Assembly: GCA_944324915.1 (NCBI GenBank)
Contig: CALUYD010000002.1
Span: forward strand, 62,001 to 126,000
DNA from: Candidatus Gastranaerophilales bacterium
GTDB taxonomy: Bacteria; Cyanobacteriota; Vampirovibrionia; Gastranaerophilales; Gastranaerophilaceae
Reading direction: 5' to 3'
DNA length: 64,000 nucleotides
In this document: piece after piece, positions 34,159-42,289 of the stretch
How the letters are laid out: the number at the start of each line of letters is the position of its first letter
How positions within the stretch are numbered: the first letter of the stretch is position 1
Notes under the pieces: model-generated
What the model saw: only the letters and a program-made list of their open reading frames with translations
What the model was told of the DNA's origin: nothing
Database searches by the model: none
Position numbers and translations under genes: made by a program

Positions 34159-34233
34159 TGGAGCGGGAGACGAGGCTCGAACTCGCGACATCTTCCTTGG
34201 CAAGGAAGCATTCTACCACTGAATTACTCCCGC
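34159..34233 (-). tRNA. tRNA-Gly (anticodon GCC)
   Basis: On the minus strand the 7-bp acceptor GCGGGAG pairs with CTCCCGC, followed by discriminator T and an encoded CCA. Anticodon stem CTTCC/GGAAG encloses TTGCCAA (anticodon GCC, plus-strand 34199-34201), and the T loop has GTTCGAGCC. 75 nt including CCA. Only RNA gene in the window. Confidence 0.95.
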
Positions 34234-34391
34234 AAATTGTGTTTGCTTATTCATAATACAATATCAAAAAAAATAATCAAGTATTTTTATAAAAATTAAG
34301 TTGTTAAATTTTGTAAATTAGAAAAAATATTATGAACAATTTAATTTATTTTTCGTTTTAGATAATGTAAACAAAAGCAATGGGGGCAAAA

Positions 34392-34673
34392 ATGAAAATA
34401 GGAAAAGGTTTGTGTGTTTTAACAATGTTAGTTTGTGCTTTGTGTTTTATTCAAGCTCAAGCAAATGAAAGATATGAAAATAATCCGTATTTTGCAACAA
34501 GCTCCCGCTATGATTATATGTATGCAAATCCGCCAAAACAAAGTCTTGGAGCGTATGGAAGATACATTATGTCAAGCTCAAAAGTAAGATATGTTCACTC
34601 GCCTTCAAGATTAAAAGGTGCAAAACATGCTGCAAGGATAAATGCTTATAATTTGGCTGCTTACGGTTATTAA
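34392..34673 (+). CDS. small secreted protein, unknown function
   Basis: 93 residues from ATG 34392 (GGGGGC six to seven bases upstream; an ATG at 34380 sits inside that site). Signal peptide with cleavage after QAQA (residue 24). The mature part is Tyr/Ala/Asn/Arg rich (YFATSSRYDYMYANPP, SLGAYGRYIM, AARINAYNLAAYGY), resembling small surface or matrix proteins. Followed 21 bases later by a second secreted small protein, likely one transcript. Confidence 0.75.
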   Translation: MKIGKGLCVLTMLVCALCFIQAQANERYENNPYFATSSRYDYMYANPPKQSLGAYGRYIMSSSKVRYVHSPSRLKGAKHAARINAYNLAAYGY

Positions 34674-34694
34674 AAATAACAAGAGGGAGTAAAA

Positions 34695-34979
34695 ATGAAA
34701 AAGAATATTTTATTAGCTTTACTTTTTTGTTTTGTATTTTTTGGGCTGAATTATGCTCAAGCAGCACCTCATAATCCGCCTCATAAAGGTATAAAACATC
34801 AAAAAATGCACAGACCTCCTATACATAATCATCATAGATATGGGCATGTTAGAAATTGCTTCGATTATGGCTTCTATGGATATTACGGCGGATACTATCC
34901 TTATGGATATTTACCTCCAAGAGCATATTATCGACCATGTCGCAGCGGTTTTGGAGCAATTTTTAATATTTCCATCTAG
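34695..34979 (+). CDS. small secreted His/Tyr/Gly-rich protein
   Basis: 94 residues, signal peptide (cleavage after AQA, residue 23). Mature part begins with histidine-rich repeats (PHNPPHKGIKHQKMHRPP, HNHHRYGH) and then a Gly-Tyr-rich run. The histidines could bind metals; the Gly-Tyr part resembles structural proteins. Function not assigned. GAGGGAG ribosome site. Ends at a terminator. Confidence 0.75.
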   Translation: MKKNILLALLFCFVFFGLNYAQAAPHNPPHKGIKHQKMHRPPIHNHHRYGHVRNCFDYGFYGYYGGYYPYGYLPPRAYYRPCRSGFGAIFNISI

Positions 34980-34989
34980 TTTGCTAAAA

Positions 34990-35015
34990 TAAAAGAGGTA
35001 TTTTTACCTCTTTTA
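34990..35015 (+). terminator. terminator after the secreted-protein pair
   Basis: Perfect 11-base stem (TAAAAGAGGTA / TACCTCTTTTA) with a four-T loop and a following T-rich stretch. Confidence 0.85.
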
Positions 35016-35049
35016 TTTTTTATTTTCTTTGTGCTAATATCAACGTATT

Positions 35050-37707
35050 ATGATGAAAACAGTTGATGAAATAAGAGAAGGTTTTTTAAGTTTTTTCGAA
35101 AAAAAACATAATTCTACACGTGTTAAAAGCTCAAGTTTAATACCTGATAATCCGACTTTACTTTTAACGAGTGCCGGTATGGTTCAATTTGTTCCATATT
35201 ATTTAGGCATTGAAAAATGCCCATATATACCGGCAAGAGCGACAACTTGTCAAAAATGTGCTCGTGCAGGCGGTAAAGATTCTGATATTGAAAATGTTGG
35301 AAGAACACCTCGCCACCATACATTTTTCGAAATGTTGGGTAATTTTGCTTGGGGTGATTATTACAAAAAAGAAGTTATTCCTTGGGCTTGGGAATTTGTA
35401 ACAAGTCCTGAATACCTTGGATTAGATAAAAATCGTCTTTGGGTAACAATTTTTGAAACAGACGATGAAGCCTATGAAATTTGGAAAAATTCAACAGACA
35501 TTGATCCAAATAGAATTATAAGAAAAGGCAAAAAAGATAATTTCTGGGGACCTCCGGGGCTAACAGGTTCATGTGGACCATGTAGCGAAATTCATTATGA
35601 CCTTGGTGAACATTTAAAATGTAGCGATGATTGCTCTATCGCAACTTGCGAATGTGATAGATGGGTTGAAATTTGGAATATGGTGTTCACTGAATTATTC
35701 CAAGATGAAGAAGGAAATCAAAGCCCTCTTGATAAGAAAAATGTTGATACAGGAATGGGGCTAGAGCGTATTGCAATGGTTTGCCAAGGGGTTGAATCAA
35801 CATTTGAAACAGACGTATTAAAACATATTTTAAATAAAGTTTGTGAAATTACAGGTAAAAAATATAAAGAAAATCCAAAAACGGATATTTCTTTAAGAAT
35901 TGTAGTTGACCATGCAAGATGTGTTTCATTTATGATTGCAGATGGTATTATGCCATCAAATGAAGGCAGAGGCTATGTTTTAAGAATGATTTTAAGACGT
36001 GCCTTGCGTCATGGTTATCTATTAGGTCTTGATTTACCTTTTATGGCGCCTATTGTGGATACCGTAATTGAAAAATATTGCGCTCAATATCCTGAATTAA
36101 AAGAAAATGAAAAGAAAATCAAAGATACAATTTTAAAAGAAGAAGAACGTTTCAAACAAACCTTGGATAAGGGCTATCAATTAATTGAAAATGCTATCGA
36201 AAAAGCTATTAATGACGGCTCTAAAAAAATCATAGGTGAAGATGCTTTTAAATTGTATGATACTTACGGATTTCCTTTTGAATTAACAAAAGAAATTGCG
36301 CTTGAAAAAGGCGTTGATGTTGATGAAGAAGGTTTTAAATCTGCTATGCAAGAGCAAAAAGATAGAGCTCGTGCGTCAGCTCAAAAGGTGGTTATTACTG
36401 ATGATTTAAATTATATCAATAATCCTGCTACTGATTTTGTCGGATATGAAAAATTCGAACAAAAAGCAAAAGTCTTATCTATTGTTGATGAAAAGGGTAA
36501 TAATCTTGATGAAGCAACAAATGGAGTATTTGATATAATTTTAGATACAACTCCATTTTATGCTGAATGTGGCGGGCAAGTTGGCGATAGCGGTGTTTTT
36601 GAATTGAATGGCGCAAGCCTTGAAGTAGTGAAAACTTTTAAAGTTCAAGATATATACGTCCATCGTGTAATTATTAATGATGAAACAATTAAAAAAGGCG
36701 ATGAAGTTAGGGCTAAAATTGATGTTTTAAGAAGAAAAGAAATTACCAAACATCACTCTTTGGCTCATTTGTTGCAAGCGGCATTACAAAAAGTATTAGG
36801 TCGTGAAGTTCACCAAGCAGGTTCTGCGGTTGATGAATTTAGAACAAGATACGATTTCACTTTTGATAGAGCAATGACAAAAGAAGAAATCCAAAAGGTT
36901 CAAAATCAGCTTAATTCTTGGATTAATATGAATTTGAAAAGAACAACTCAAGTAATGTCATTGGATGAAGCAAATGCAACAGGCGCTATGGCTTTATTTG
37001 GTGAAAAATATGGCGAATTTGTTAGAGTTGTAAGTTTCTCTGATGATGAAAATTGCTATTCTAAAGAACTTTGTGCAGGTTGTCATGTTGATTCAACGCT
37101 TGAGCTTAGAATGGCAAAAATTGTTTCTGAATCAGCATGTAGTGCTGGTGTTAGAAGAATTGAAGTAGTTTGTTCTAATGCTGCTTTTGAATTATTAAAT
37201 TCAAAAGCTGATGTGCTAGATGAATTATCGCATATAAACAAACTTCCAGCCGATAAAATTCAAGAAAAAATTGATAAATTAACTCAAGAAGTTAAAGATT
37301 TATCATCAAAAATTGGTGATATGGAAGCTCAAAGAGCAAAAGATAGCTTTAATACATTTATTTCAAAGGCAAAAGAAGTAAATGGCTCTAAAGTTTTAAT
37401 TTCAAAAATTGAAGATTTTGCTCCAAATGCTATAAAACTTGGTATTGATTTACTTGCAAGTAAACTTGGCGAGTGTGTTGTAGTATTTTGTTCTATGAAA
37501 AAAGACGGTAGTGTCTTTGTTGTATCAAAAGTTACAGATAAACTTACAAGTAAAATCCAAGCAGGTAAATTAGTTGGAGAAATTACTCGTGCTTTAGGCG
37601 GAAATGGCGGTGGAAAACCTCAATTAGCACAAGGAATGGGTAAAGTTCAACAAGGAATTGATGATATTTTATTAAAAATTGAACAAGATATAATAAGTCA
37701 ATTATAA
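35050..37707 (+). CDS. alaS: alanyl-tRNA synthetase
   Basis: 885 residues, full length. Class II catalytic core with RxxHxTFFEMLGNF (RHHTFFEMLGNF), the GPPGLTGSCGPCSEIHYD active-site segment, the editing domain HxxxH as HHSLAHLLQAAL with the CAGCHV partner, and the C-Ala domain with the GGGKPQLAQG glycine-rich end. ATG 35050 (or 35053) lies nine bases after a TAATAT box with no ribosome site. Shares a terminator with the convergent Xre gene. Confidence 0.98.
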   Translation: MMKTVDEIREGFLSFFEKKHNSTRVKSSSLIPDNPTLLLTSAGMVQFVPYYLGIEKCPYIPARATTCQKCARAGGKDSDIENVGRTPRHHTFFEMLGNFAWGDYYKKEVIPWAWEFVTSPEYLGLDKNRLWVTIFETDDEAYEIWKNSTDIDPNRIIRKGKKDNFWGPPGLTGSCGPCSEIHYDLGEHLKCSDDCSIATCECDRWVEIWNMVFTELFQDEEGNQSPLDKKNVDTGMGLERIAMVCQGVESTFETDVLKHILNKVCEITGKKYKENPKTDISLRIVVDHARCVSFMIADGIMPSNEGRGYVLRMILRRALRHGYLLGLDLPFMAPIVDTVIEKYCAQYPELKENEKKIKDTILKEEERFKQTLDKGYQLIENAIEKAINDGSKKIIGEDAFKLYDTYGFPFELTKEIALEKGVDVDEEGFKSAMQEQKDRARASAQKVVITDDLNYINNPATDFVGYEKFEQKAKVLSIVDEKGNNLDEATNGVFDIILDTTPFYAECGGQVGDSGVFELNGASLEVVKTFKVQDIYVHRVIINDETIKKGDEVRAKIDVLRRKEITKHHSLAHLLQAALQKVLGREVHQAGSAVDEFRTRYDFTFDRAMTKEEIQKVQNQLNSWINMNLKRTTQVMSLDEANATGAMALFGEKYGEFVRVVSFSDDENCYSKELCAGCHVDSTLELRMAKIVSESACSAGVRRIEVVCSNAAFELLNSKADVLDELSHINKLPADKIQEKIDKLTQEVKDLSSKIGDMEAQRAKDSFNTFISKAKEVNGSKVLISKIEDFAPNAIKLGIDLLASKLGECVVVFCSMKKDGSVFVVSKVTDKLTSKIQAGKLVGEITRALGGNGGGKPQLAQGMGKVQQGIDDILLKIEQDIISQL

Positions 37708-37734
37708 AAAAGCCTCCAATTAGGAGGCTTTTTT
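37706..37734. terminator. bidirectional terminator, copy 1 of an inverted 29-bp pair
   Basis: 12-base stem AAAAAAGCCTCC / GGAGGCTTTTTT, loop AATTA. The whole 29-base element occurs as its exact reverse complement at 38994-39022. Confidence 0.9.
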
Positions 37735-37951
37735 ATTCAAAATCTAGTAAAGCTGTTATTTTAACATTTAGATAATTTGCAAGTTCATCAATTTTTGCTA
37801 AAGACATATTAGCTTTTCCTCTTTCGATGTTTGCAATGTAGTTTTGCGATACATTCATAATTTCAGCTAATTGTTCTTGTGTTAAATCTTTTTTTATTCT
37901 TTCAATTTTGACATTTTTGCCGAATTTTTTTAATAATGTTGCCTTATCCAT
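37733..37951 (-). CDS. Xre-family HTH transcriptional regulator
   Basis: 72 residues, almost entirely an HTH_3 domain: LKKFGKNVKIERIKKDLTQ, EQLAEIMNVSQNYIANIERG recognition helix, then ANYLNVKITALLDF. Small single-domain regulators of this type act as dimers on inverted repeats. The divergent intergenic region carries four ACTTATA half sites, so it probably represses itself and the prepilin-like gene. Confidence 0.92.
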   Translation of the reverse strand: MDKATLLKKFGKNVKIERIKKDLTQEQLAEIMNVSQNYIANIERGKANMSLAKIDELANYLNVKITALLDFE

Positions 37952-38018
37952 ACTTATAAGTATATAAATATTGACTTATAAATATAATAATGCTATAAGT
38001 TATAATATATAACTTATA
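37952..38018. promoter_or_regulatory. divergent Xre operator/promoter region
   Basis: Half site ACTTATA or its complement occurs five times: as the palindrome ACTTATAAGT (37952-37961), singly at 37974-37980, and as an 11-3-11 inverted repeat TATAAGTTATA...TATAACTTATA (37994-38018). A promoter TTGACT (37971-37976) with TATAAG 17 bases on lies between and inside these sites, in the direction of the 38038 gene. Confidence 0.7.
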
Positions 38019-38037
38019 AATTATATTAGGAATGGTG

Positions 38038-38838
38038 ATGAAAAAAATTTTAGGGTTTACTTTGGCTGAAATTATGATAGTTTTGGTCGTAATTGGAGTA
38101 TTAAGCGCGATATTATTGCCTGTTGCGATTAATTCAACTCCTAATGAAGATGTTATGAAATTTAAAAAGGGTCATAATGCTCTATTGAGTACCATTAGAG
38201 AGCTTGTTAATTCTGATAAATATTATTTAGATGGTGATTTGGGGATTAGAGCTAATGGCGATAGGATAGATGGAACACATGATGGTGATAAGGTGTATTT
38301 ATGTAATTCTATTGCTGAGATGATGAGTGTTAATGAAGTTAATTGCGCAGACAAAGATGGTACTAGTTCTTCTAGCAGAGGCACAGCACAGGCAGAGTTA
38401 GTGCAAACCAAATACGATACAGTTGAAAATATGAAACCAAAATTAGATGATTATTGCTTTGAAACTGCTAGTAGTATTGGTGCTGAAATTACAACATCGG
38501 ATGATATAATCTATTATCAAATAAGTCCTGAAAATCCTTTTGGTGTTTTATGGCAAACTCAAGATTCCGCTGACACAACGAATAGAGCAAACTGTATTTA
38601 TGAATTTGGAGAAGAAGCATGCAATACTTCTGTTAGATTATTTTCTCCTCCTAATGGTCCAATTTATCATCAAGATGGTAATGGTTTTGATAGAGTATAT
38701 AAAGTTTTTTGCATGGATATAGATGGAATTGATAATGGCGAAGACCCTTTTGGCTACGGAATTCGAGCTGACGGTAAAGTGTTATTTGGTGCAAGAGCAG
38801 AACAATGGCTTCAAAAATCAATTCAAGAAAAGGAATAA
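38038..38838 (+). CDS. prepilin-like protein with type IV (class III) signal
   Basis: 266 residues from ATG 38038 (TTAGGA six bases upstream). N-terminus KKILG|FTLAEIMIVLVVIGVL is a prepilin-peptidase site (Gly-Phe, Glu at +5) followed by the hydrophobic pilin helix. The exterior part has paired cysteines and a C-terminal acidic Gly-Asp motif (DIDGIDNGEDPFGYGIRADG), which I associate with numerous pseudopilin-like proteins of Gastranaerophilales. Not a major pilin by size. Probably controlled by the divergent Xre protein. Confidence 0.88.
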   Translation: MKKILGFTLAEIMIVLVVIGVLSAILLPVAINSTPNEDVMKFKKGHNALLSTIRELVNSDKYYLDGDLGIRANGDRIDGTHDGDKVYLCNSIAEMMSVNEVNCADKDGTSSSSRGTAQAELVQTKYDTVENMKPKLDDYCFETASSIGAEITTSDDIIYYQISPENPFGVLWQTQDSADTTNRANCIYEFGEEACNTSVRLFSPPNGPIYHQDGNGFDRVYKVFCMDIDGIDNGEDPFGYGIRADGKVLFGARAEQWLQKSIQEKE

Positions 38839-38840
38839 TT

Positions 38841-39008
38841 ATGACAAGAAAAGAAAAATTTGCACTAACATTTTTTCTAATATCAATGGTATTAATGTGG
38901 AGCTCTATGATTTATACAATAAACCAATTAAGACCGATAGGATATGTTTTTCCTATTGAAAAATTTTTCAAAAATATCAAATGTGAATTAATTAAAAAAG
39001 CCTCCTAA
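38841..39008 (+). CDS. small single-pass membrane protein
   Basis: 55 residues starting at ATG 38841 with AAGGA ribosome site, two bases after the prepilin-like gene. One hydrophobic span (ALTFFLISMVLMWSSMIYTI) and a short basic exterior tail. The TAA stop lies inside the following terminator stem. Unknown role, perhaps accessory to the prepilin-like protein. Conserved start not checked. Confidence 0.6.
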   Translation: MTRKEKFALTFFLISMVLMWSSMIYTINQLRPIGYVFPIEKFFKNIKCELIKKAS

Positions 39009-39022
39009 TTGGAGGCTTTTTT
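38994..39022. terminator. bidirectional terminator, copy 2 of an inverted 29-bp pair
   Basis: AAAAAAGCCTCC / GGAGGCTTTTTT stem with loop TAATT. Exact reverse complement, including loop, of 37706-37734. Ends transcription of the prepilin module and of the minus-strand gltD-like gene. Confidence 0.9.
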
Positions 39023-39044
39023 AATTTTGTTATTTTATTATTTA

Positions 39045-40418
39045 TTAACCAAGTGCTTCAATAATTGCTTTAGCTGCTCGTTTTCCTGCACCCATAGCAT
39101 TAATTGCAGTAGATGGTCCTAATGGAGCAACGTCTCCGCCTGCATAAATATCTTTTATTGAAGTTTCGCCTTTTTCGTTAATTACAATGTAGCCTTTGTT
39201 ATCTGTATTTAACTCAAGATTTTCATTTTCAGCGCTTCTTTGAATAATTGGGTTTGGACCTGTTCCTAATGAAACAATTACGCTATCAAGCTCTACATCA
39301 ACAAATTTTCCTGTTGGCATAGGTTTTTGTCTTCCTGAAGCGTCAGGTTCACCTAGTTCCATAATTTCAAATCTCATTGATTTTACCCAGCCATCTTTAC
39401 CAAATATTTCAACCGGCGCATGTAAGAATTGAAAATCAACGCCTTCTTCTTTAGCGTGGCGAATTTCTTCAAGACGAGCAGGAAGTTCTTTTTCTGTTCT
39501 TCGATAAAAGATGTAAACTTTTTCATATCCTACACGAACTGCTGTTCTTGCTGCATCCATTGCAACGTTTCCACCACCAATGATAGCTGTTGTTTTACCA
39601 ACTTTTAATGGTGTTGGAGTATCTGGACTTTGAGCATGCATTAAATTAACTCTTGTTAAAAATTCGTTTGCACTATATACGCCGTTTAAGTTTTCTCCAG
39701 GAATATTCATCATTTTTGGAAGTCCGGCGCCTGAGCAGATGAAGATTGCTTCATAGCCTTCTTCTTGAAGTTGTTTGATTGTAATTGATTTACCAACAAT
39801 AACATTTTTGAAGAATTTAACCCCCATATCTTTTAGAGATTCAATTTCTCTATCTAAAACATTTCTTGGAAGTCTGAATGGAGGAATGCCATATCTTAAA
39901 ACACCGCCAAATTCGTGTAATGCTTCAAAAATAGATACTTCAAAACCTGCGTTTCTTAAATCGGCTGCTGCTGTCATACCGGCACAACCTGAGCCTACAA
40001 TAGCTACTTTTTTGCCGTTTGGTTTAATTTCAACTTTTTTAGCTTCAGTGTTATCACCAACATATCTTTCAAGAGCACCAATTGCAACGCTTTGTCCTTT
40101 GATTCCTAAAATGCAATTACCTTCACATTGTTTTTCTTGAGGGCAAACTCTACCGCAAACAGAAGGTAACATTGAAGATTGGCGGATAATATCTCCTGCG
40201 CCTTCAAGATTATTTTCTTTGATTTCCTTGATGAAAGCAGGAATATCGATATTAACAGGACAACCTTGTTTACATCTTGCGTTTTTGCATGATAAACATC
40301 TTGATGCTTCCAATGCTGCTTGTTGCGCTGTGAAATTTTCTTCAACTGCATTAAAGTTATGACGTCTTTCAAATCTGTCTTGTTCTTTTTGTCTTTGTCT
40401 TTCTACTTTCTCAGCCAC
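39045..40418 (-). CDS. NADPH-dependent glutamate synthase small-subunit type flavoprotein (GltD/GltA homotetrameric family)
   Basis: 457 residues. N-terminal di-[4Fe-4S] region with CLSCKNARCKQGCPVNIDI and VCGRVCPQEKQCEGNCILG, then FAD site VAIVGSGCAGMTAAADL and NAD(P)H site AIIGGGNVAMDAARTA, and the C-terminal YAGGDVAPLGPSTAINAM. The family feeds electrons to glutamate synthase or forms NfnB/SudA subunits of electron-bifurcating enzymes; no large subunit or NfnA is adjacent, so the exact role is open. Single gene between terminator and divergent HAD gene. Confidence 0.9.
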   Translation of the reverse strand: MAEKVERQRQKEQDRFERRHNFNAVEENFTAQQAALEASRCLSCKNARCKQGCPVNIDIPAFIKEIKENNLEGAGDIIRQSSMLPSVCGRVCPQEKQCEGNCILGIKGQSVAIGALERYVGDNTEAKKVEIKPNGKKVAIVGSGCAGMTAAADLRNAGFEVSIFEALHEFGGVLRYGIPPFRLPRNVLDREIESLKDMGVKFFKNVIVGKSITIKQLQEEGYEAIFICSGAGLPKMMNIPGENLNGVYSANEFLTRVNLMHAQSPDTPTPLKVGKTTAIIGGGNVAMDAARTAVRVGYEKVYIFYRRTEKELPARLEEIRHAKEEGVDFQFLHAPVEIFGKDGWVKSMRFEIMELGEPDASGRQKPMPTGKFVDVELDSVIVSLGTGPNPIIQRSAENENLELNTDNKGYIVINEKGETSIKDIYAGGDVAPLGPSTAINAMGAGKRAAKAIIEALG

Positions 40419-40487
40419 TTTGTAAGCTCCTTATTTAAGTTATATTTTATTTTATTGTATAATAAAAATAAATCATGAGGTATAGTT

Positions 40488-41291
40488 GTGACAAAAGTTA
40501 AACTTTGGGTTAGCGATATTGACGGGACGATAATGAACTATGATGGTTCATACACTAAAAGAATGTCTGATTTAATCGAAAAAATTAAAAAAAGCGATGC
40601 AAAATTAGTTCTTGCAACAGGAAGAATGTTTATGGGTGCTGATTATACTGCAAGAAAATTTAATCTTGATAATCCTGTTATTTGCTATCAAGGAGCAGTT
40701 GTTAGAACAAGAAAAGAAATCCTATGGCAAAAACCGCTAAAAAATGAAATTGCTCAAGAAATAATCGATTATCTAAGAAAAAGAAATATTCATACCCACG
40801 TTTATAACAATGATATTTTATATGTTGAAGATGATAATAAAAAAATAATGCATGATTATTGCTATAATAGAGGTACTACCTATGAAGTAGTTAAGAGTTT
40901 TGATGATATAAAATTAAATAATGTGCCTAAATTATTAGGTGTTATTTTAGATGAAAATTTAATGCAAGAAGTTAAAAAAGATTTACAAGAACGATACAAA
41001 GGCATTTTAACTATTGTTCAAAGCTCTAAAATTTATCTTGAAATTAATGATATTGAGGCTTCAAAAGGTAAAGCGCTGGATTTTTTAAAGGAATATTGGA
41101 ATTTATCTGATGATGAAGTTATAGCTTCAGGCGATCAAGATAACGATATTGATTTATTAAAACATGCAGGTTTAAGAGCATGCGTTGGCTCTAACAGTCA
41201 GAAATTAAAAGAAATTGCACAATATCATCTAAAAAGCGTTGATAGTGATGAATTAGTTGATTTAATAGAAAGTTTGGTTTTATGCGAATAG
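40488..41291 (+). CDS. Cof-type HAD-IIB phosphatase
   Basis: 267 residues beginning with GTG (GAGG seven bases upstream). Motif I SDIDGTIM (nucleophile D), motif II LATGRM, motif III lysine before EYWNL, motif [13 protein letters not shown]. These broad-specificity phosphatases act on sugar phosphates or flavin/thiamin intermediates. Overlaps ispF by ten bases. Confidence 0.93.
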   Translation: MTKVKLWVSDIDGTIMNYDGSYTKRMSDLIEKIKKSDAKLVLATGRMFMGADYTARKFNLDNPVICYQGAVVRTRKEILWQKPLKNEIAQEIIDYLRKRNIHTHVYNNDILYVEDDNKKIMHDYCYNRGTTYEVVKSFDDIKLNNVPKLLGVILDENLMQEVKKDLQERYKGILTIVQSSKIYLEINDIEASKGKALDFLKEYWNLSDDEVIASGDQDNDIDLLKHAGLRACVGSNSQKLKEIAQYHLKSVDSDELVDLIESLVLCE

Positions 41292-41758
41292 GTATAGGAT
41301 ATGATATTCATAAACTAACTGAAAACAGAGATTTAATTTTAGGCGGTGTTAAAATTCCTTATGAATTAGGGCTTTTAGGGCATAGCGATGCTGATGTATT
41401 AGTGCATGCGATTATTGATTCTATGCTTGGAGCGCTAGCGCTCAGAGATATTGGCTATCATTTTCCTGATACTGATGAAAAATATAAAAATGCAAACAGT
41501 ATGAATTTATTATCTGAAACATTGAAATTAATTAAAAATGAAGGCTATAAGATAGTAAATATTGATTCAAATATAATTTGTCAAAAACCTAAATTAATGA
41601 ATTATATTGATGAAATGAGAAAAAATATCTCGCAAGTTTTAAATATTGAGCTAAATCAAATTTCAATTAAAGCAAAGACTAATGAAAAAATGGATTCAAC
41701 AGGAAACGGCATCGCTATCGTTGCTAATGCCGTTTGCTTATTAGAGTCTGATGTTTGA
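41282..41758 (+). CDS. ispF: 2-C-methyl-D-erythritol 2,4-cyclodiphosphate synthase
   Basis: MEP isoprenoid pathway enzyme, 158 residues. Zinc ligands D8 and H10 (GYDIHKL), H-x-x-x pattern in [21 protein letters not shown] and [11 protein letters not shown]. Start in a ten-base overlap with the HAD gene. Shows that isoprenoids here come from the MEP route, feeding e.g. the UbiA enzyme at 46529. Confidence 0.97.
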   Translation: MRIGIGYDIHKLTENRDLILGGVKIPYELGLLGHSDADVLVHAIIDSMLGALALRDIGYHFPDTDEKYKNANSMNLLSETLKLIKNEGYKIVNIDSNIICQKPKLMNYIDEMRKNISQVLNIELNQISIKAKTNEKMDSTGNGIAIVANAVCLLESDV

Positions 41759-42154
41759 TTAACGCAATCCAAACATTAATCTGTTGTAGCTTCCCAATGA
41801 TGATAAACTGTCCATTCCGTCTTTTGGTTTAGAGAATGAATTGTTTTGAGTATATCCTTGGGGGTAAAAATATCCGCTTTGGGCATATAATTTTTCTGTT
41901 TGCTTTGGAGTATCTTCACTGTTATTTGCTTCAAGTTGTTTTATTGCAAGTTTTAGACAAGTTCTTGCTTCTTGAAAACTTATATTATATGTTTTAGAAA
42001 TTTTGGATATAAAATTATCAGGTACATAAGATGTAGGTAAACCTTGTTCAACAAGTTCATCAACTATTTCTTCGCAAGCCAAGAAACGATTTTGGTCATT
42101 AACTTGTGAAGTGTTATCATTTTGATTTTGTACTATGTGAATTTGTTGAGTCAT
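41759..42154 (-). CDS. hypothetical protein
   Basis: 131 residues, unknown. Asn/Gln-rich N-terminus, then a helical core (NRFLACEEIVDELVEQGL, FQEARTCLKLAIKQLEA) and a disordered Gln/Ser/Tyr tail ending RLMFGLR. No signal peptide or membrane span. Stop directly abuts the ispF stop. Ribosome site AAGG (on the minus strand 7-10 bases before ATG). Confidence 0.65.
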   Translation of the reverse strand: MTQQIHIVQNQNDNTSQVNDQNRFLACEEIVDELVEQGLPTSYVPDNFISKISKTYNISFQEARTCLKLAIKQLEANNSEDTPKQTEKLYAQSGYFYPQGYTQNNSFSKPKDGMDSLSSLGSYNRLMFGLR

Positions 42155-42263
42155 CTTATCGACCTTTTGAAAACTACTTACATATATATAAAAACATTTA
42201 TATAACTAGTATTTCAAAAGTATATACTTTTTTAACATTTCTTAATATATAATATGGCAATAA

Positions 42264-42287
42264 AAAAACCGGTCAATGCCGGTTTTT
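42264..42287. terminator. terminator after LRR-like gene (bidirectional)
   Basis: Nine-base stem AAAAACCGG / CCGGTTTTT with six-base loop, two bases beyond the 3' end of the minus-strand gene. Confidence 0.85.
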
Positions 42288-42289
42288 AA

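Noticed and set aside
34131-34250. Integration (att) site at tRNA-Gly
   Set aside because: No integrase gene and no repeat of the tRNA 3' end seen in the window; only the phage-like M23 N-terminus hints at it.
37694-39030. Mobile element bounded by the two inverted 29-mers
   Set aside because: No transposase, no target duplication; the repeats are terminator-shaped. Kept only as an inversion/duplication hypothesis.
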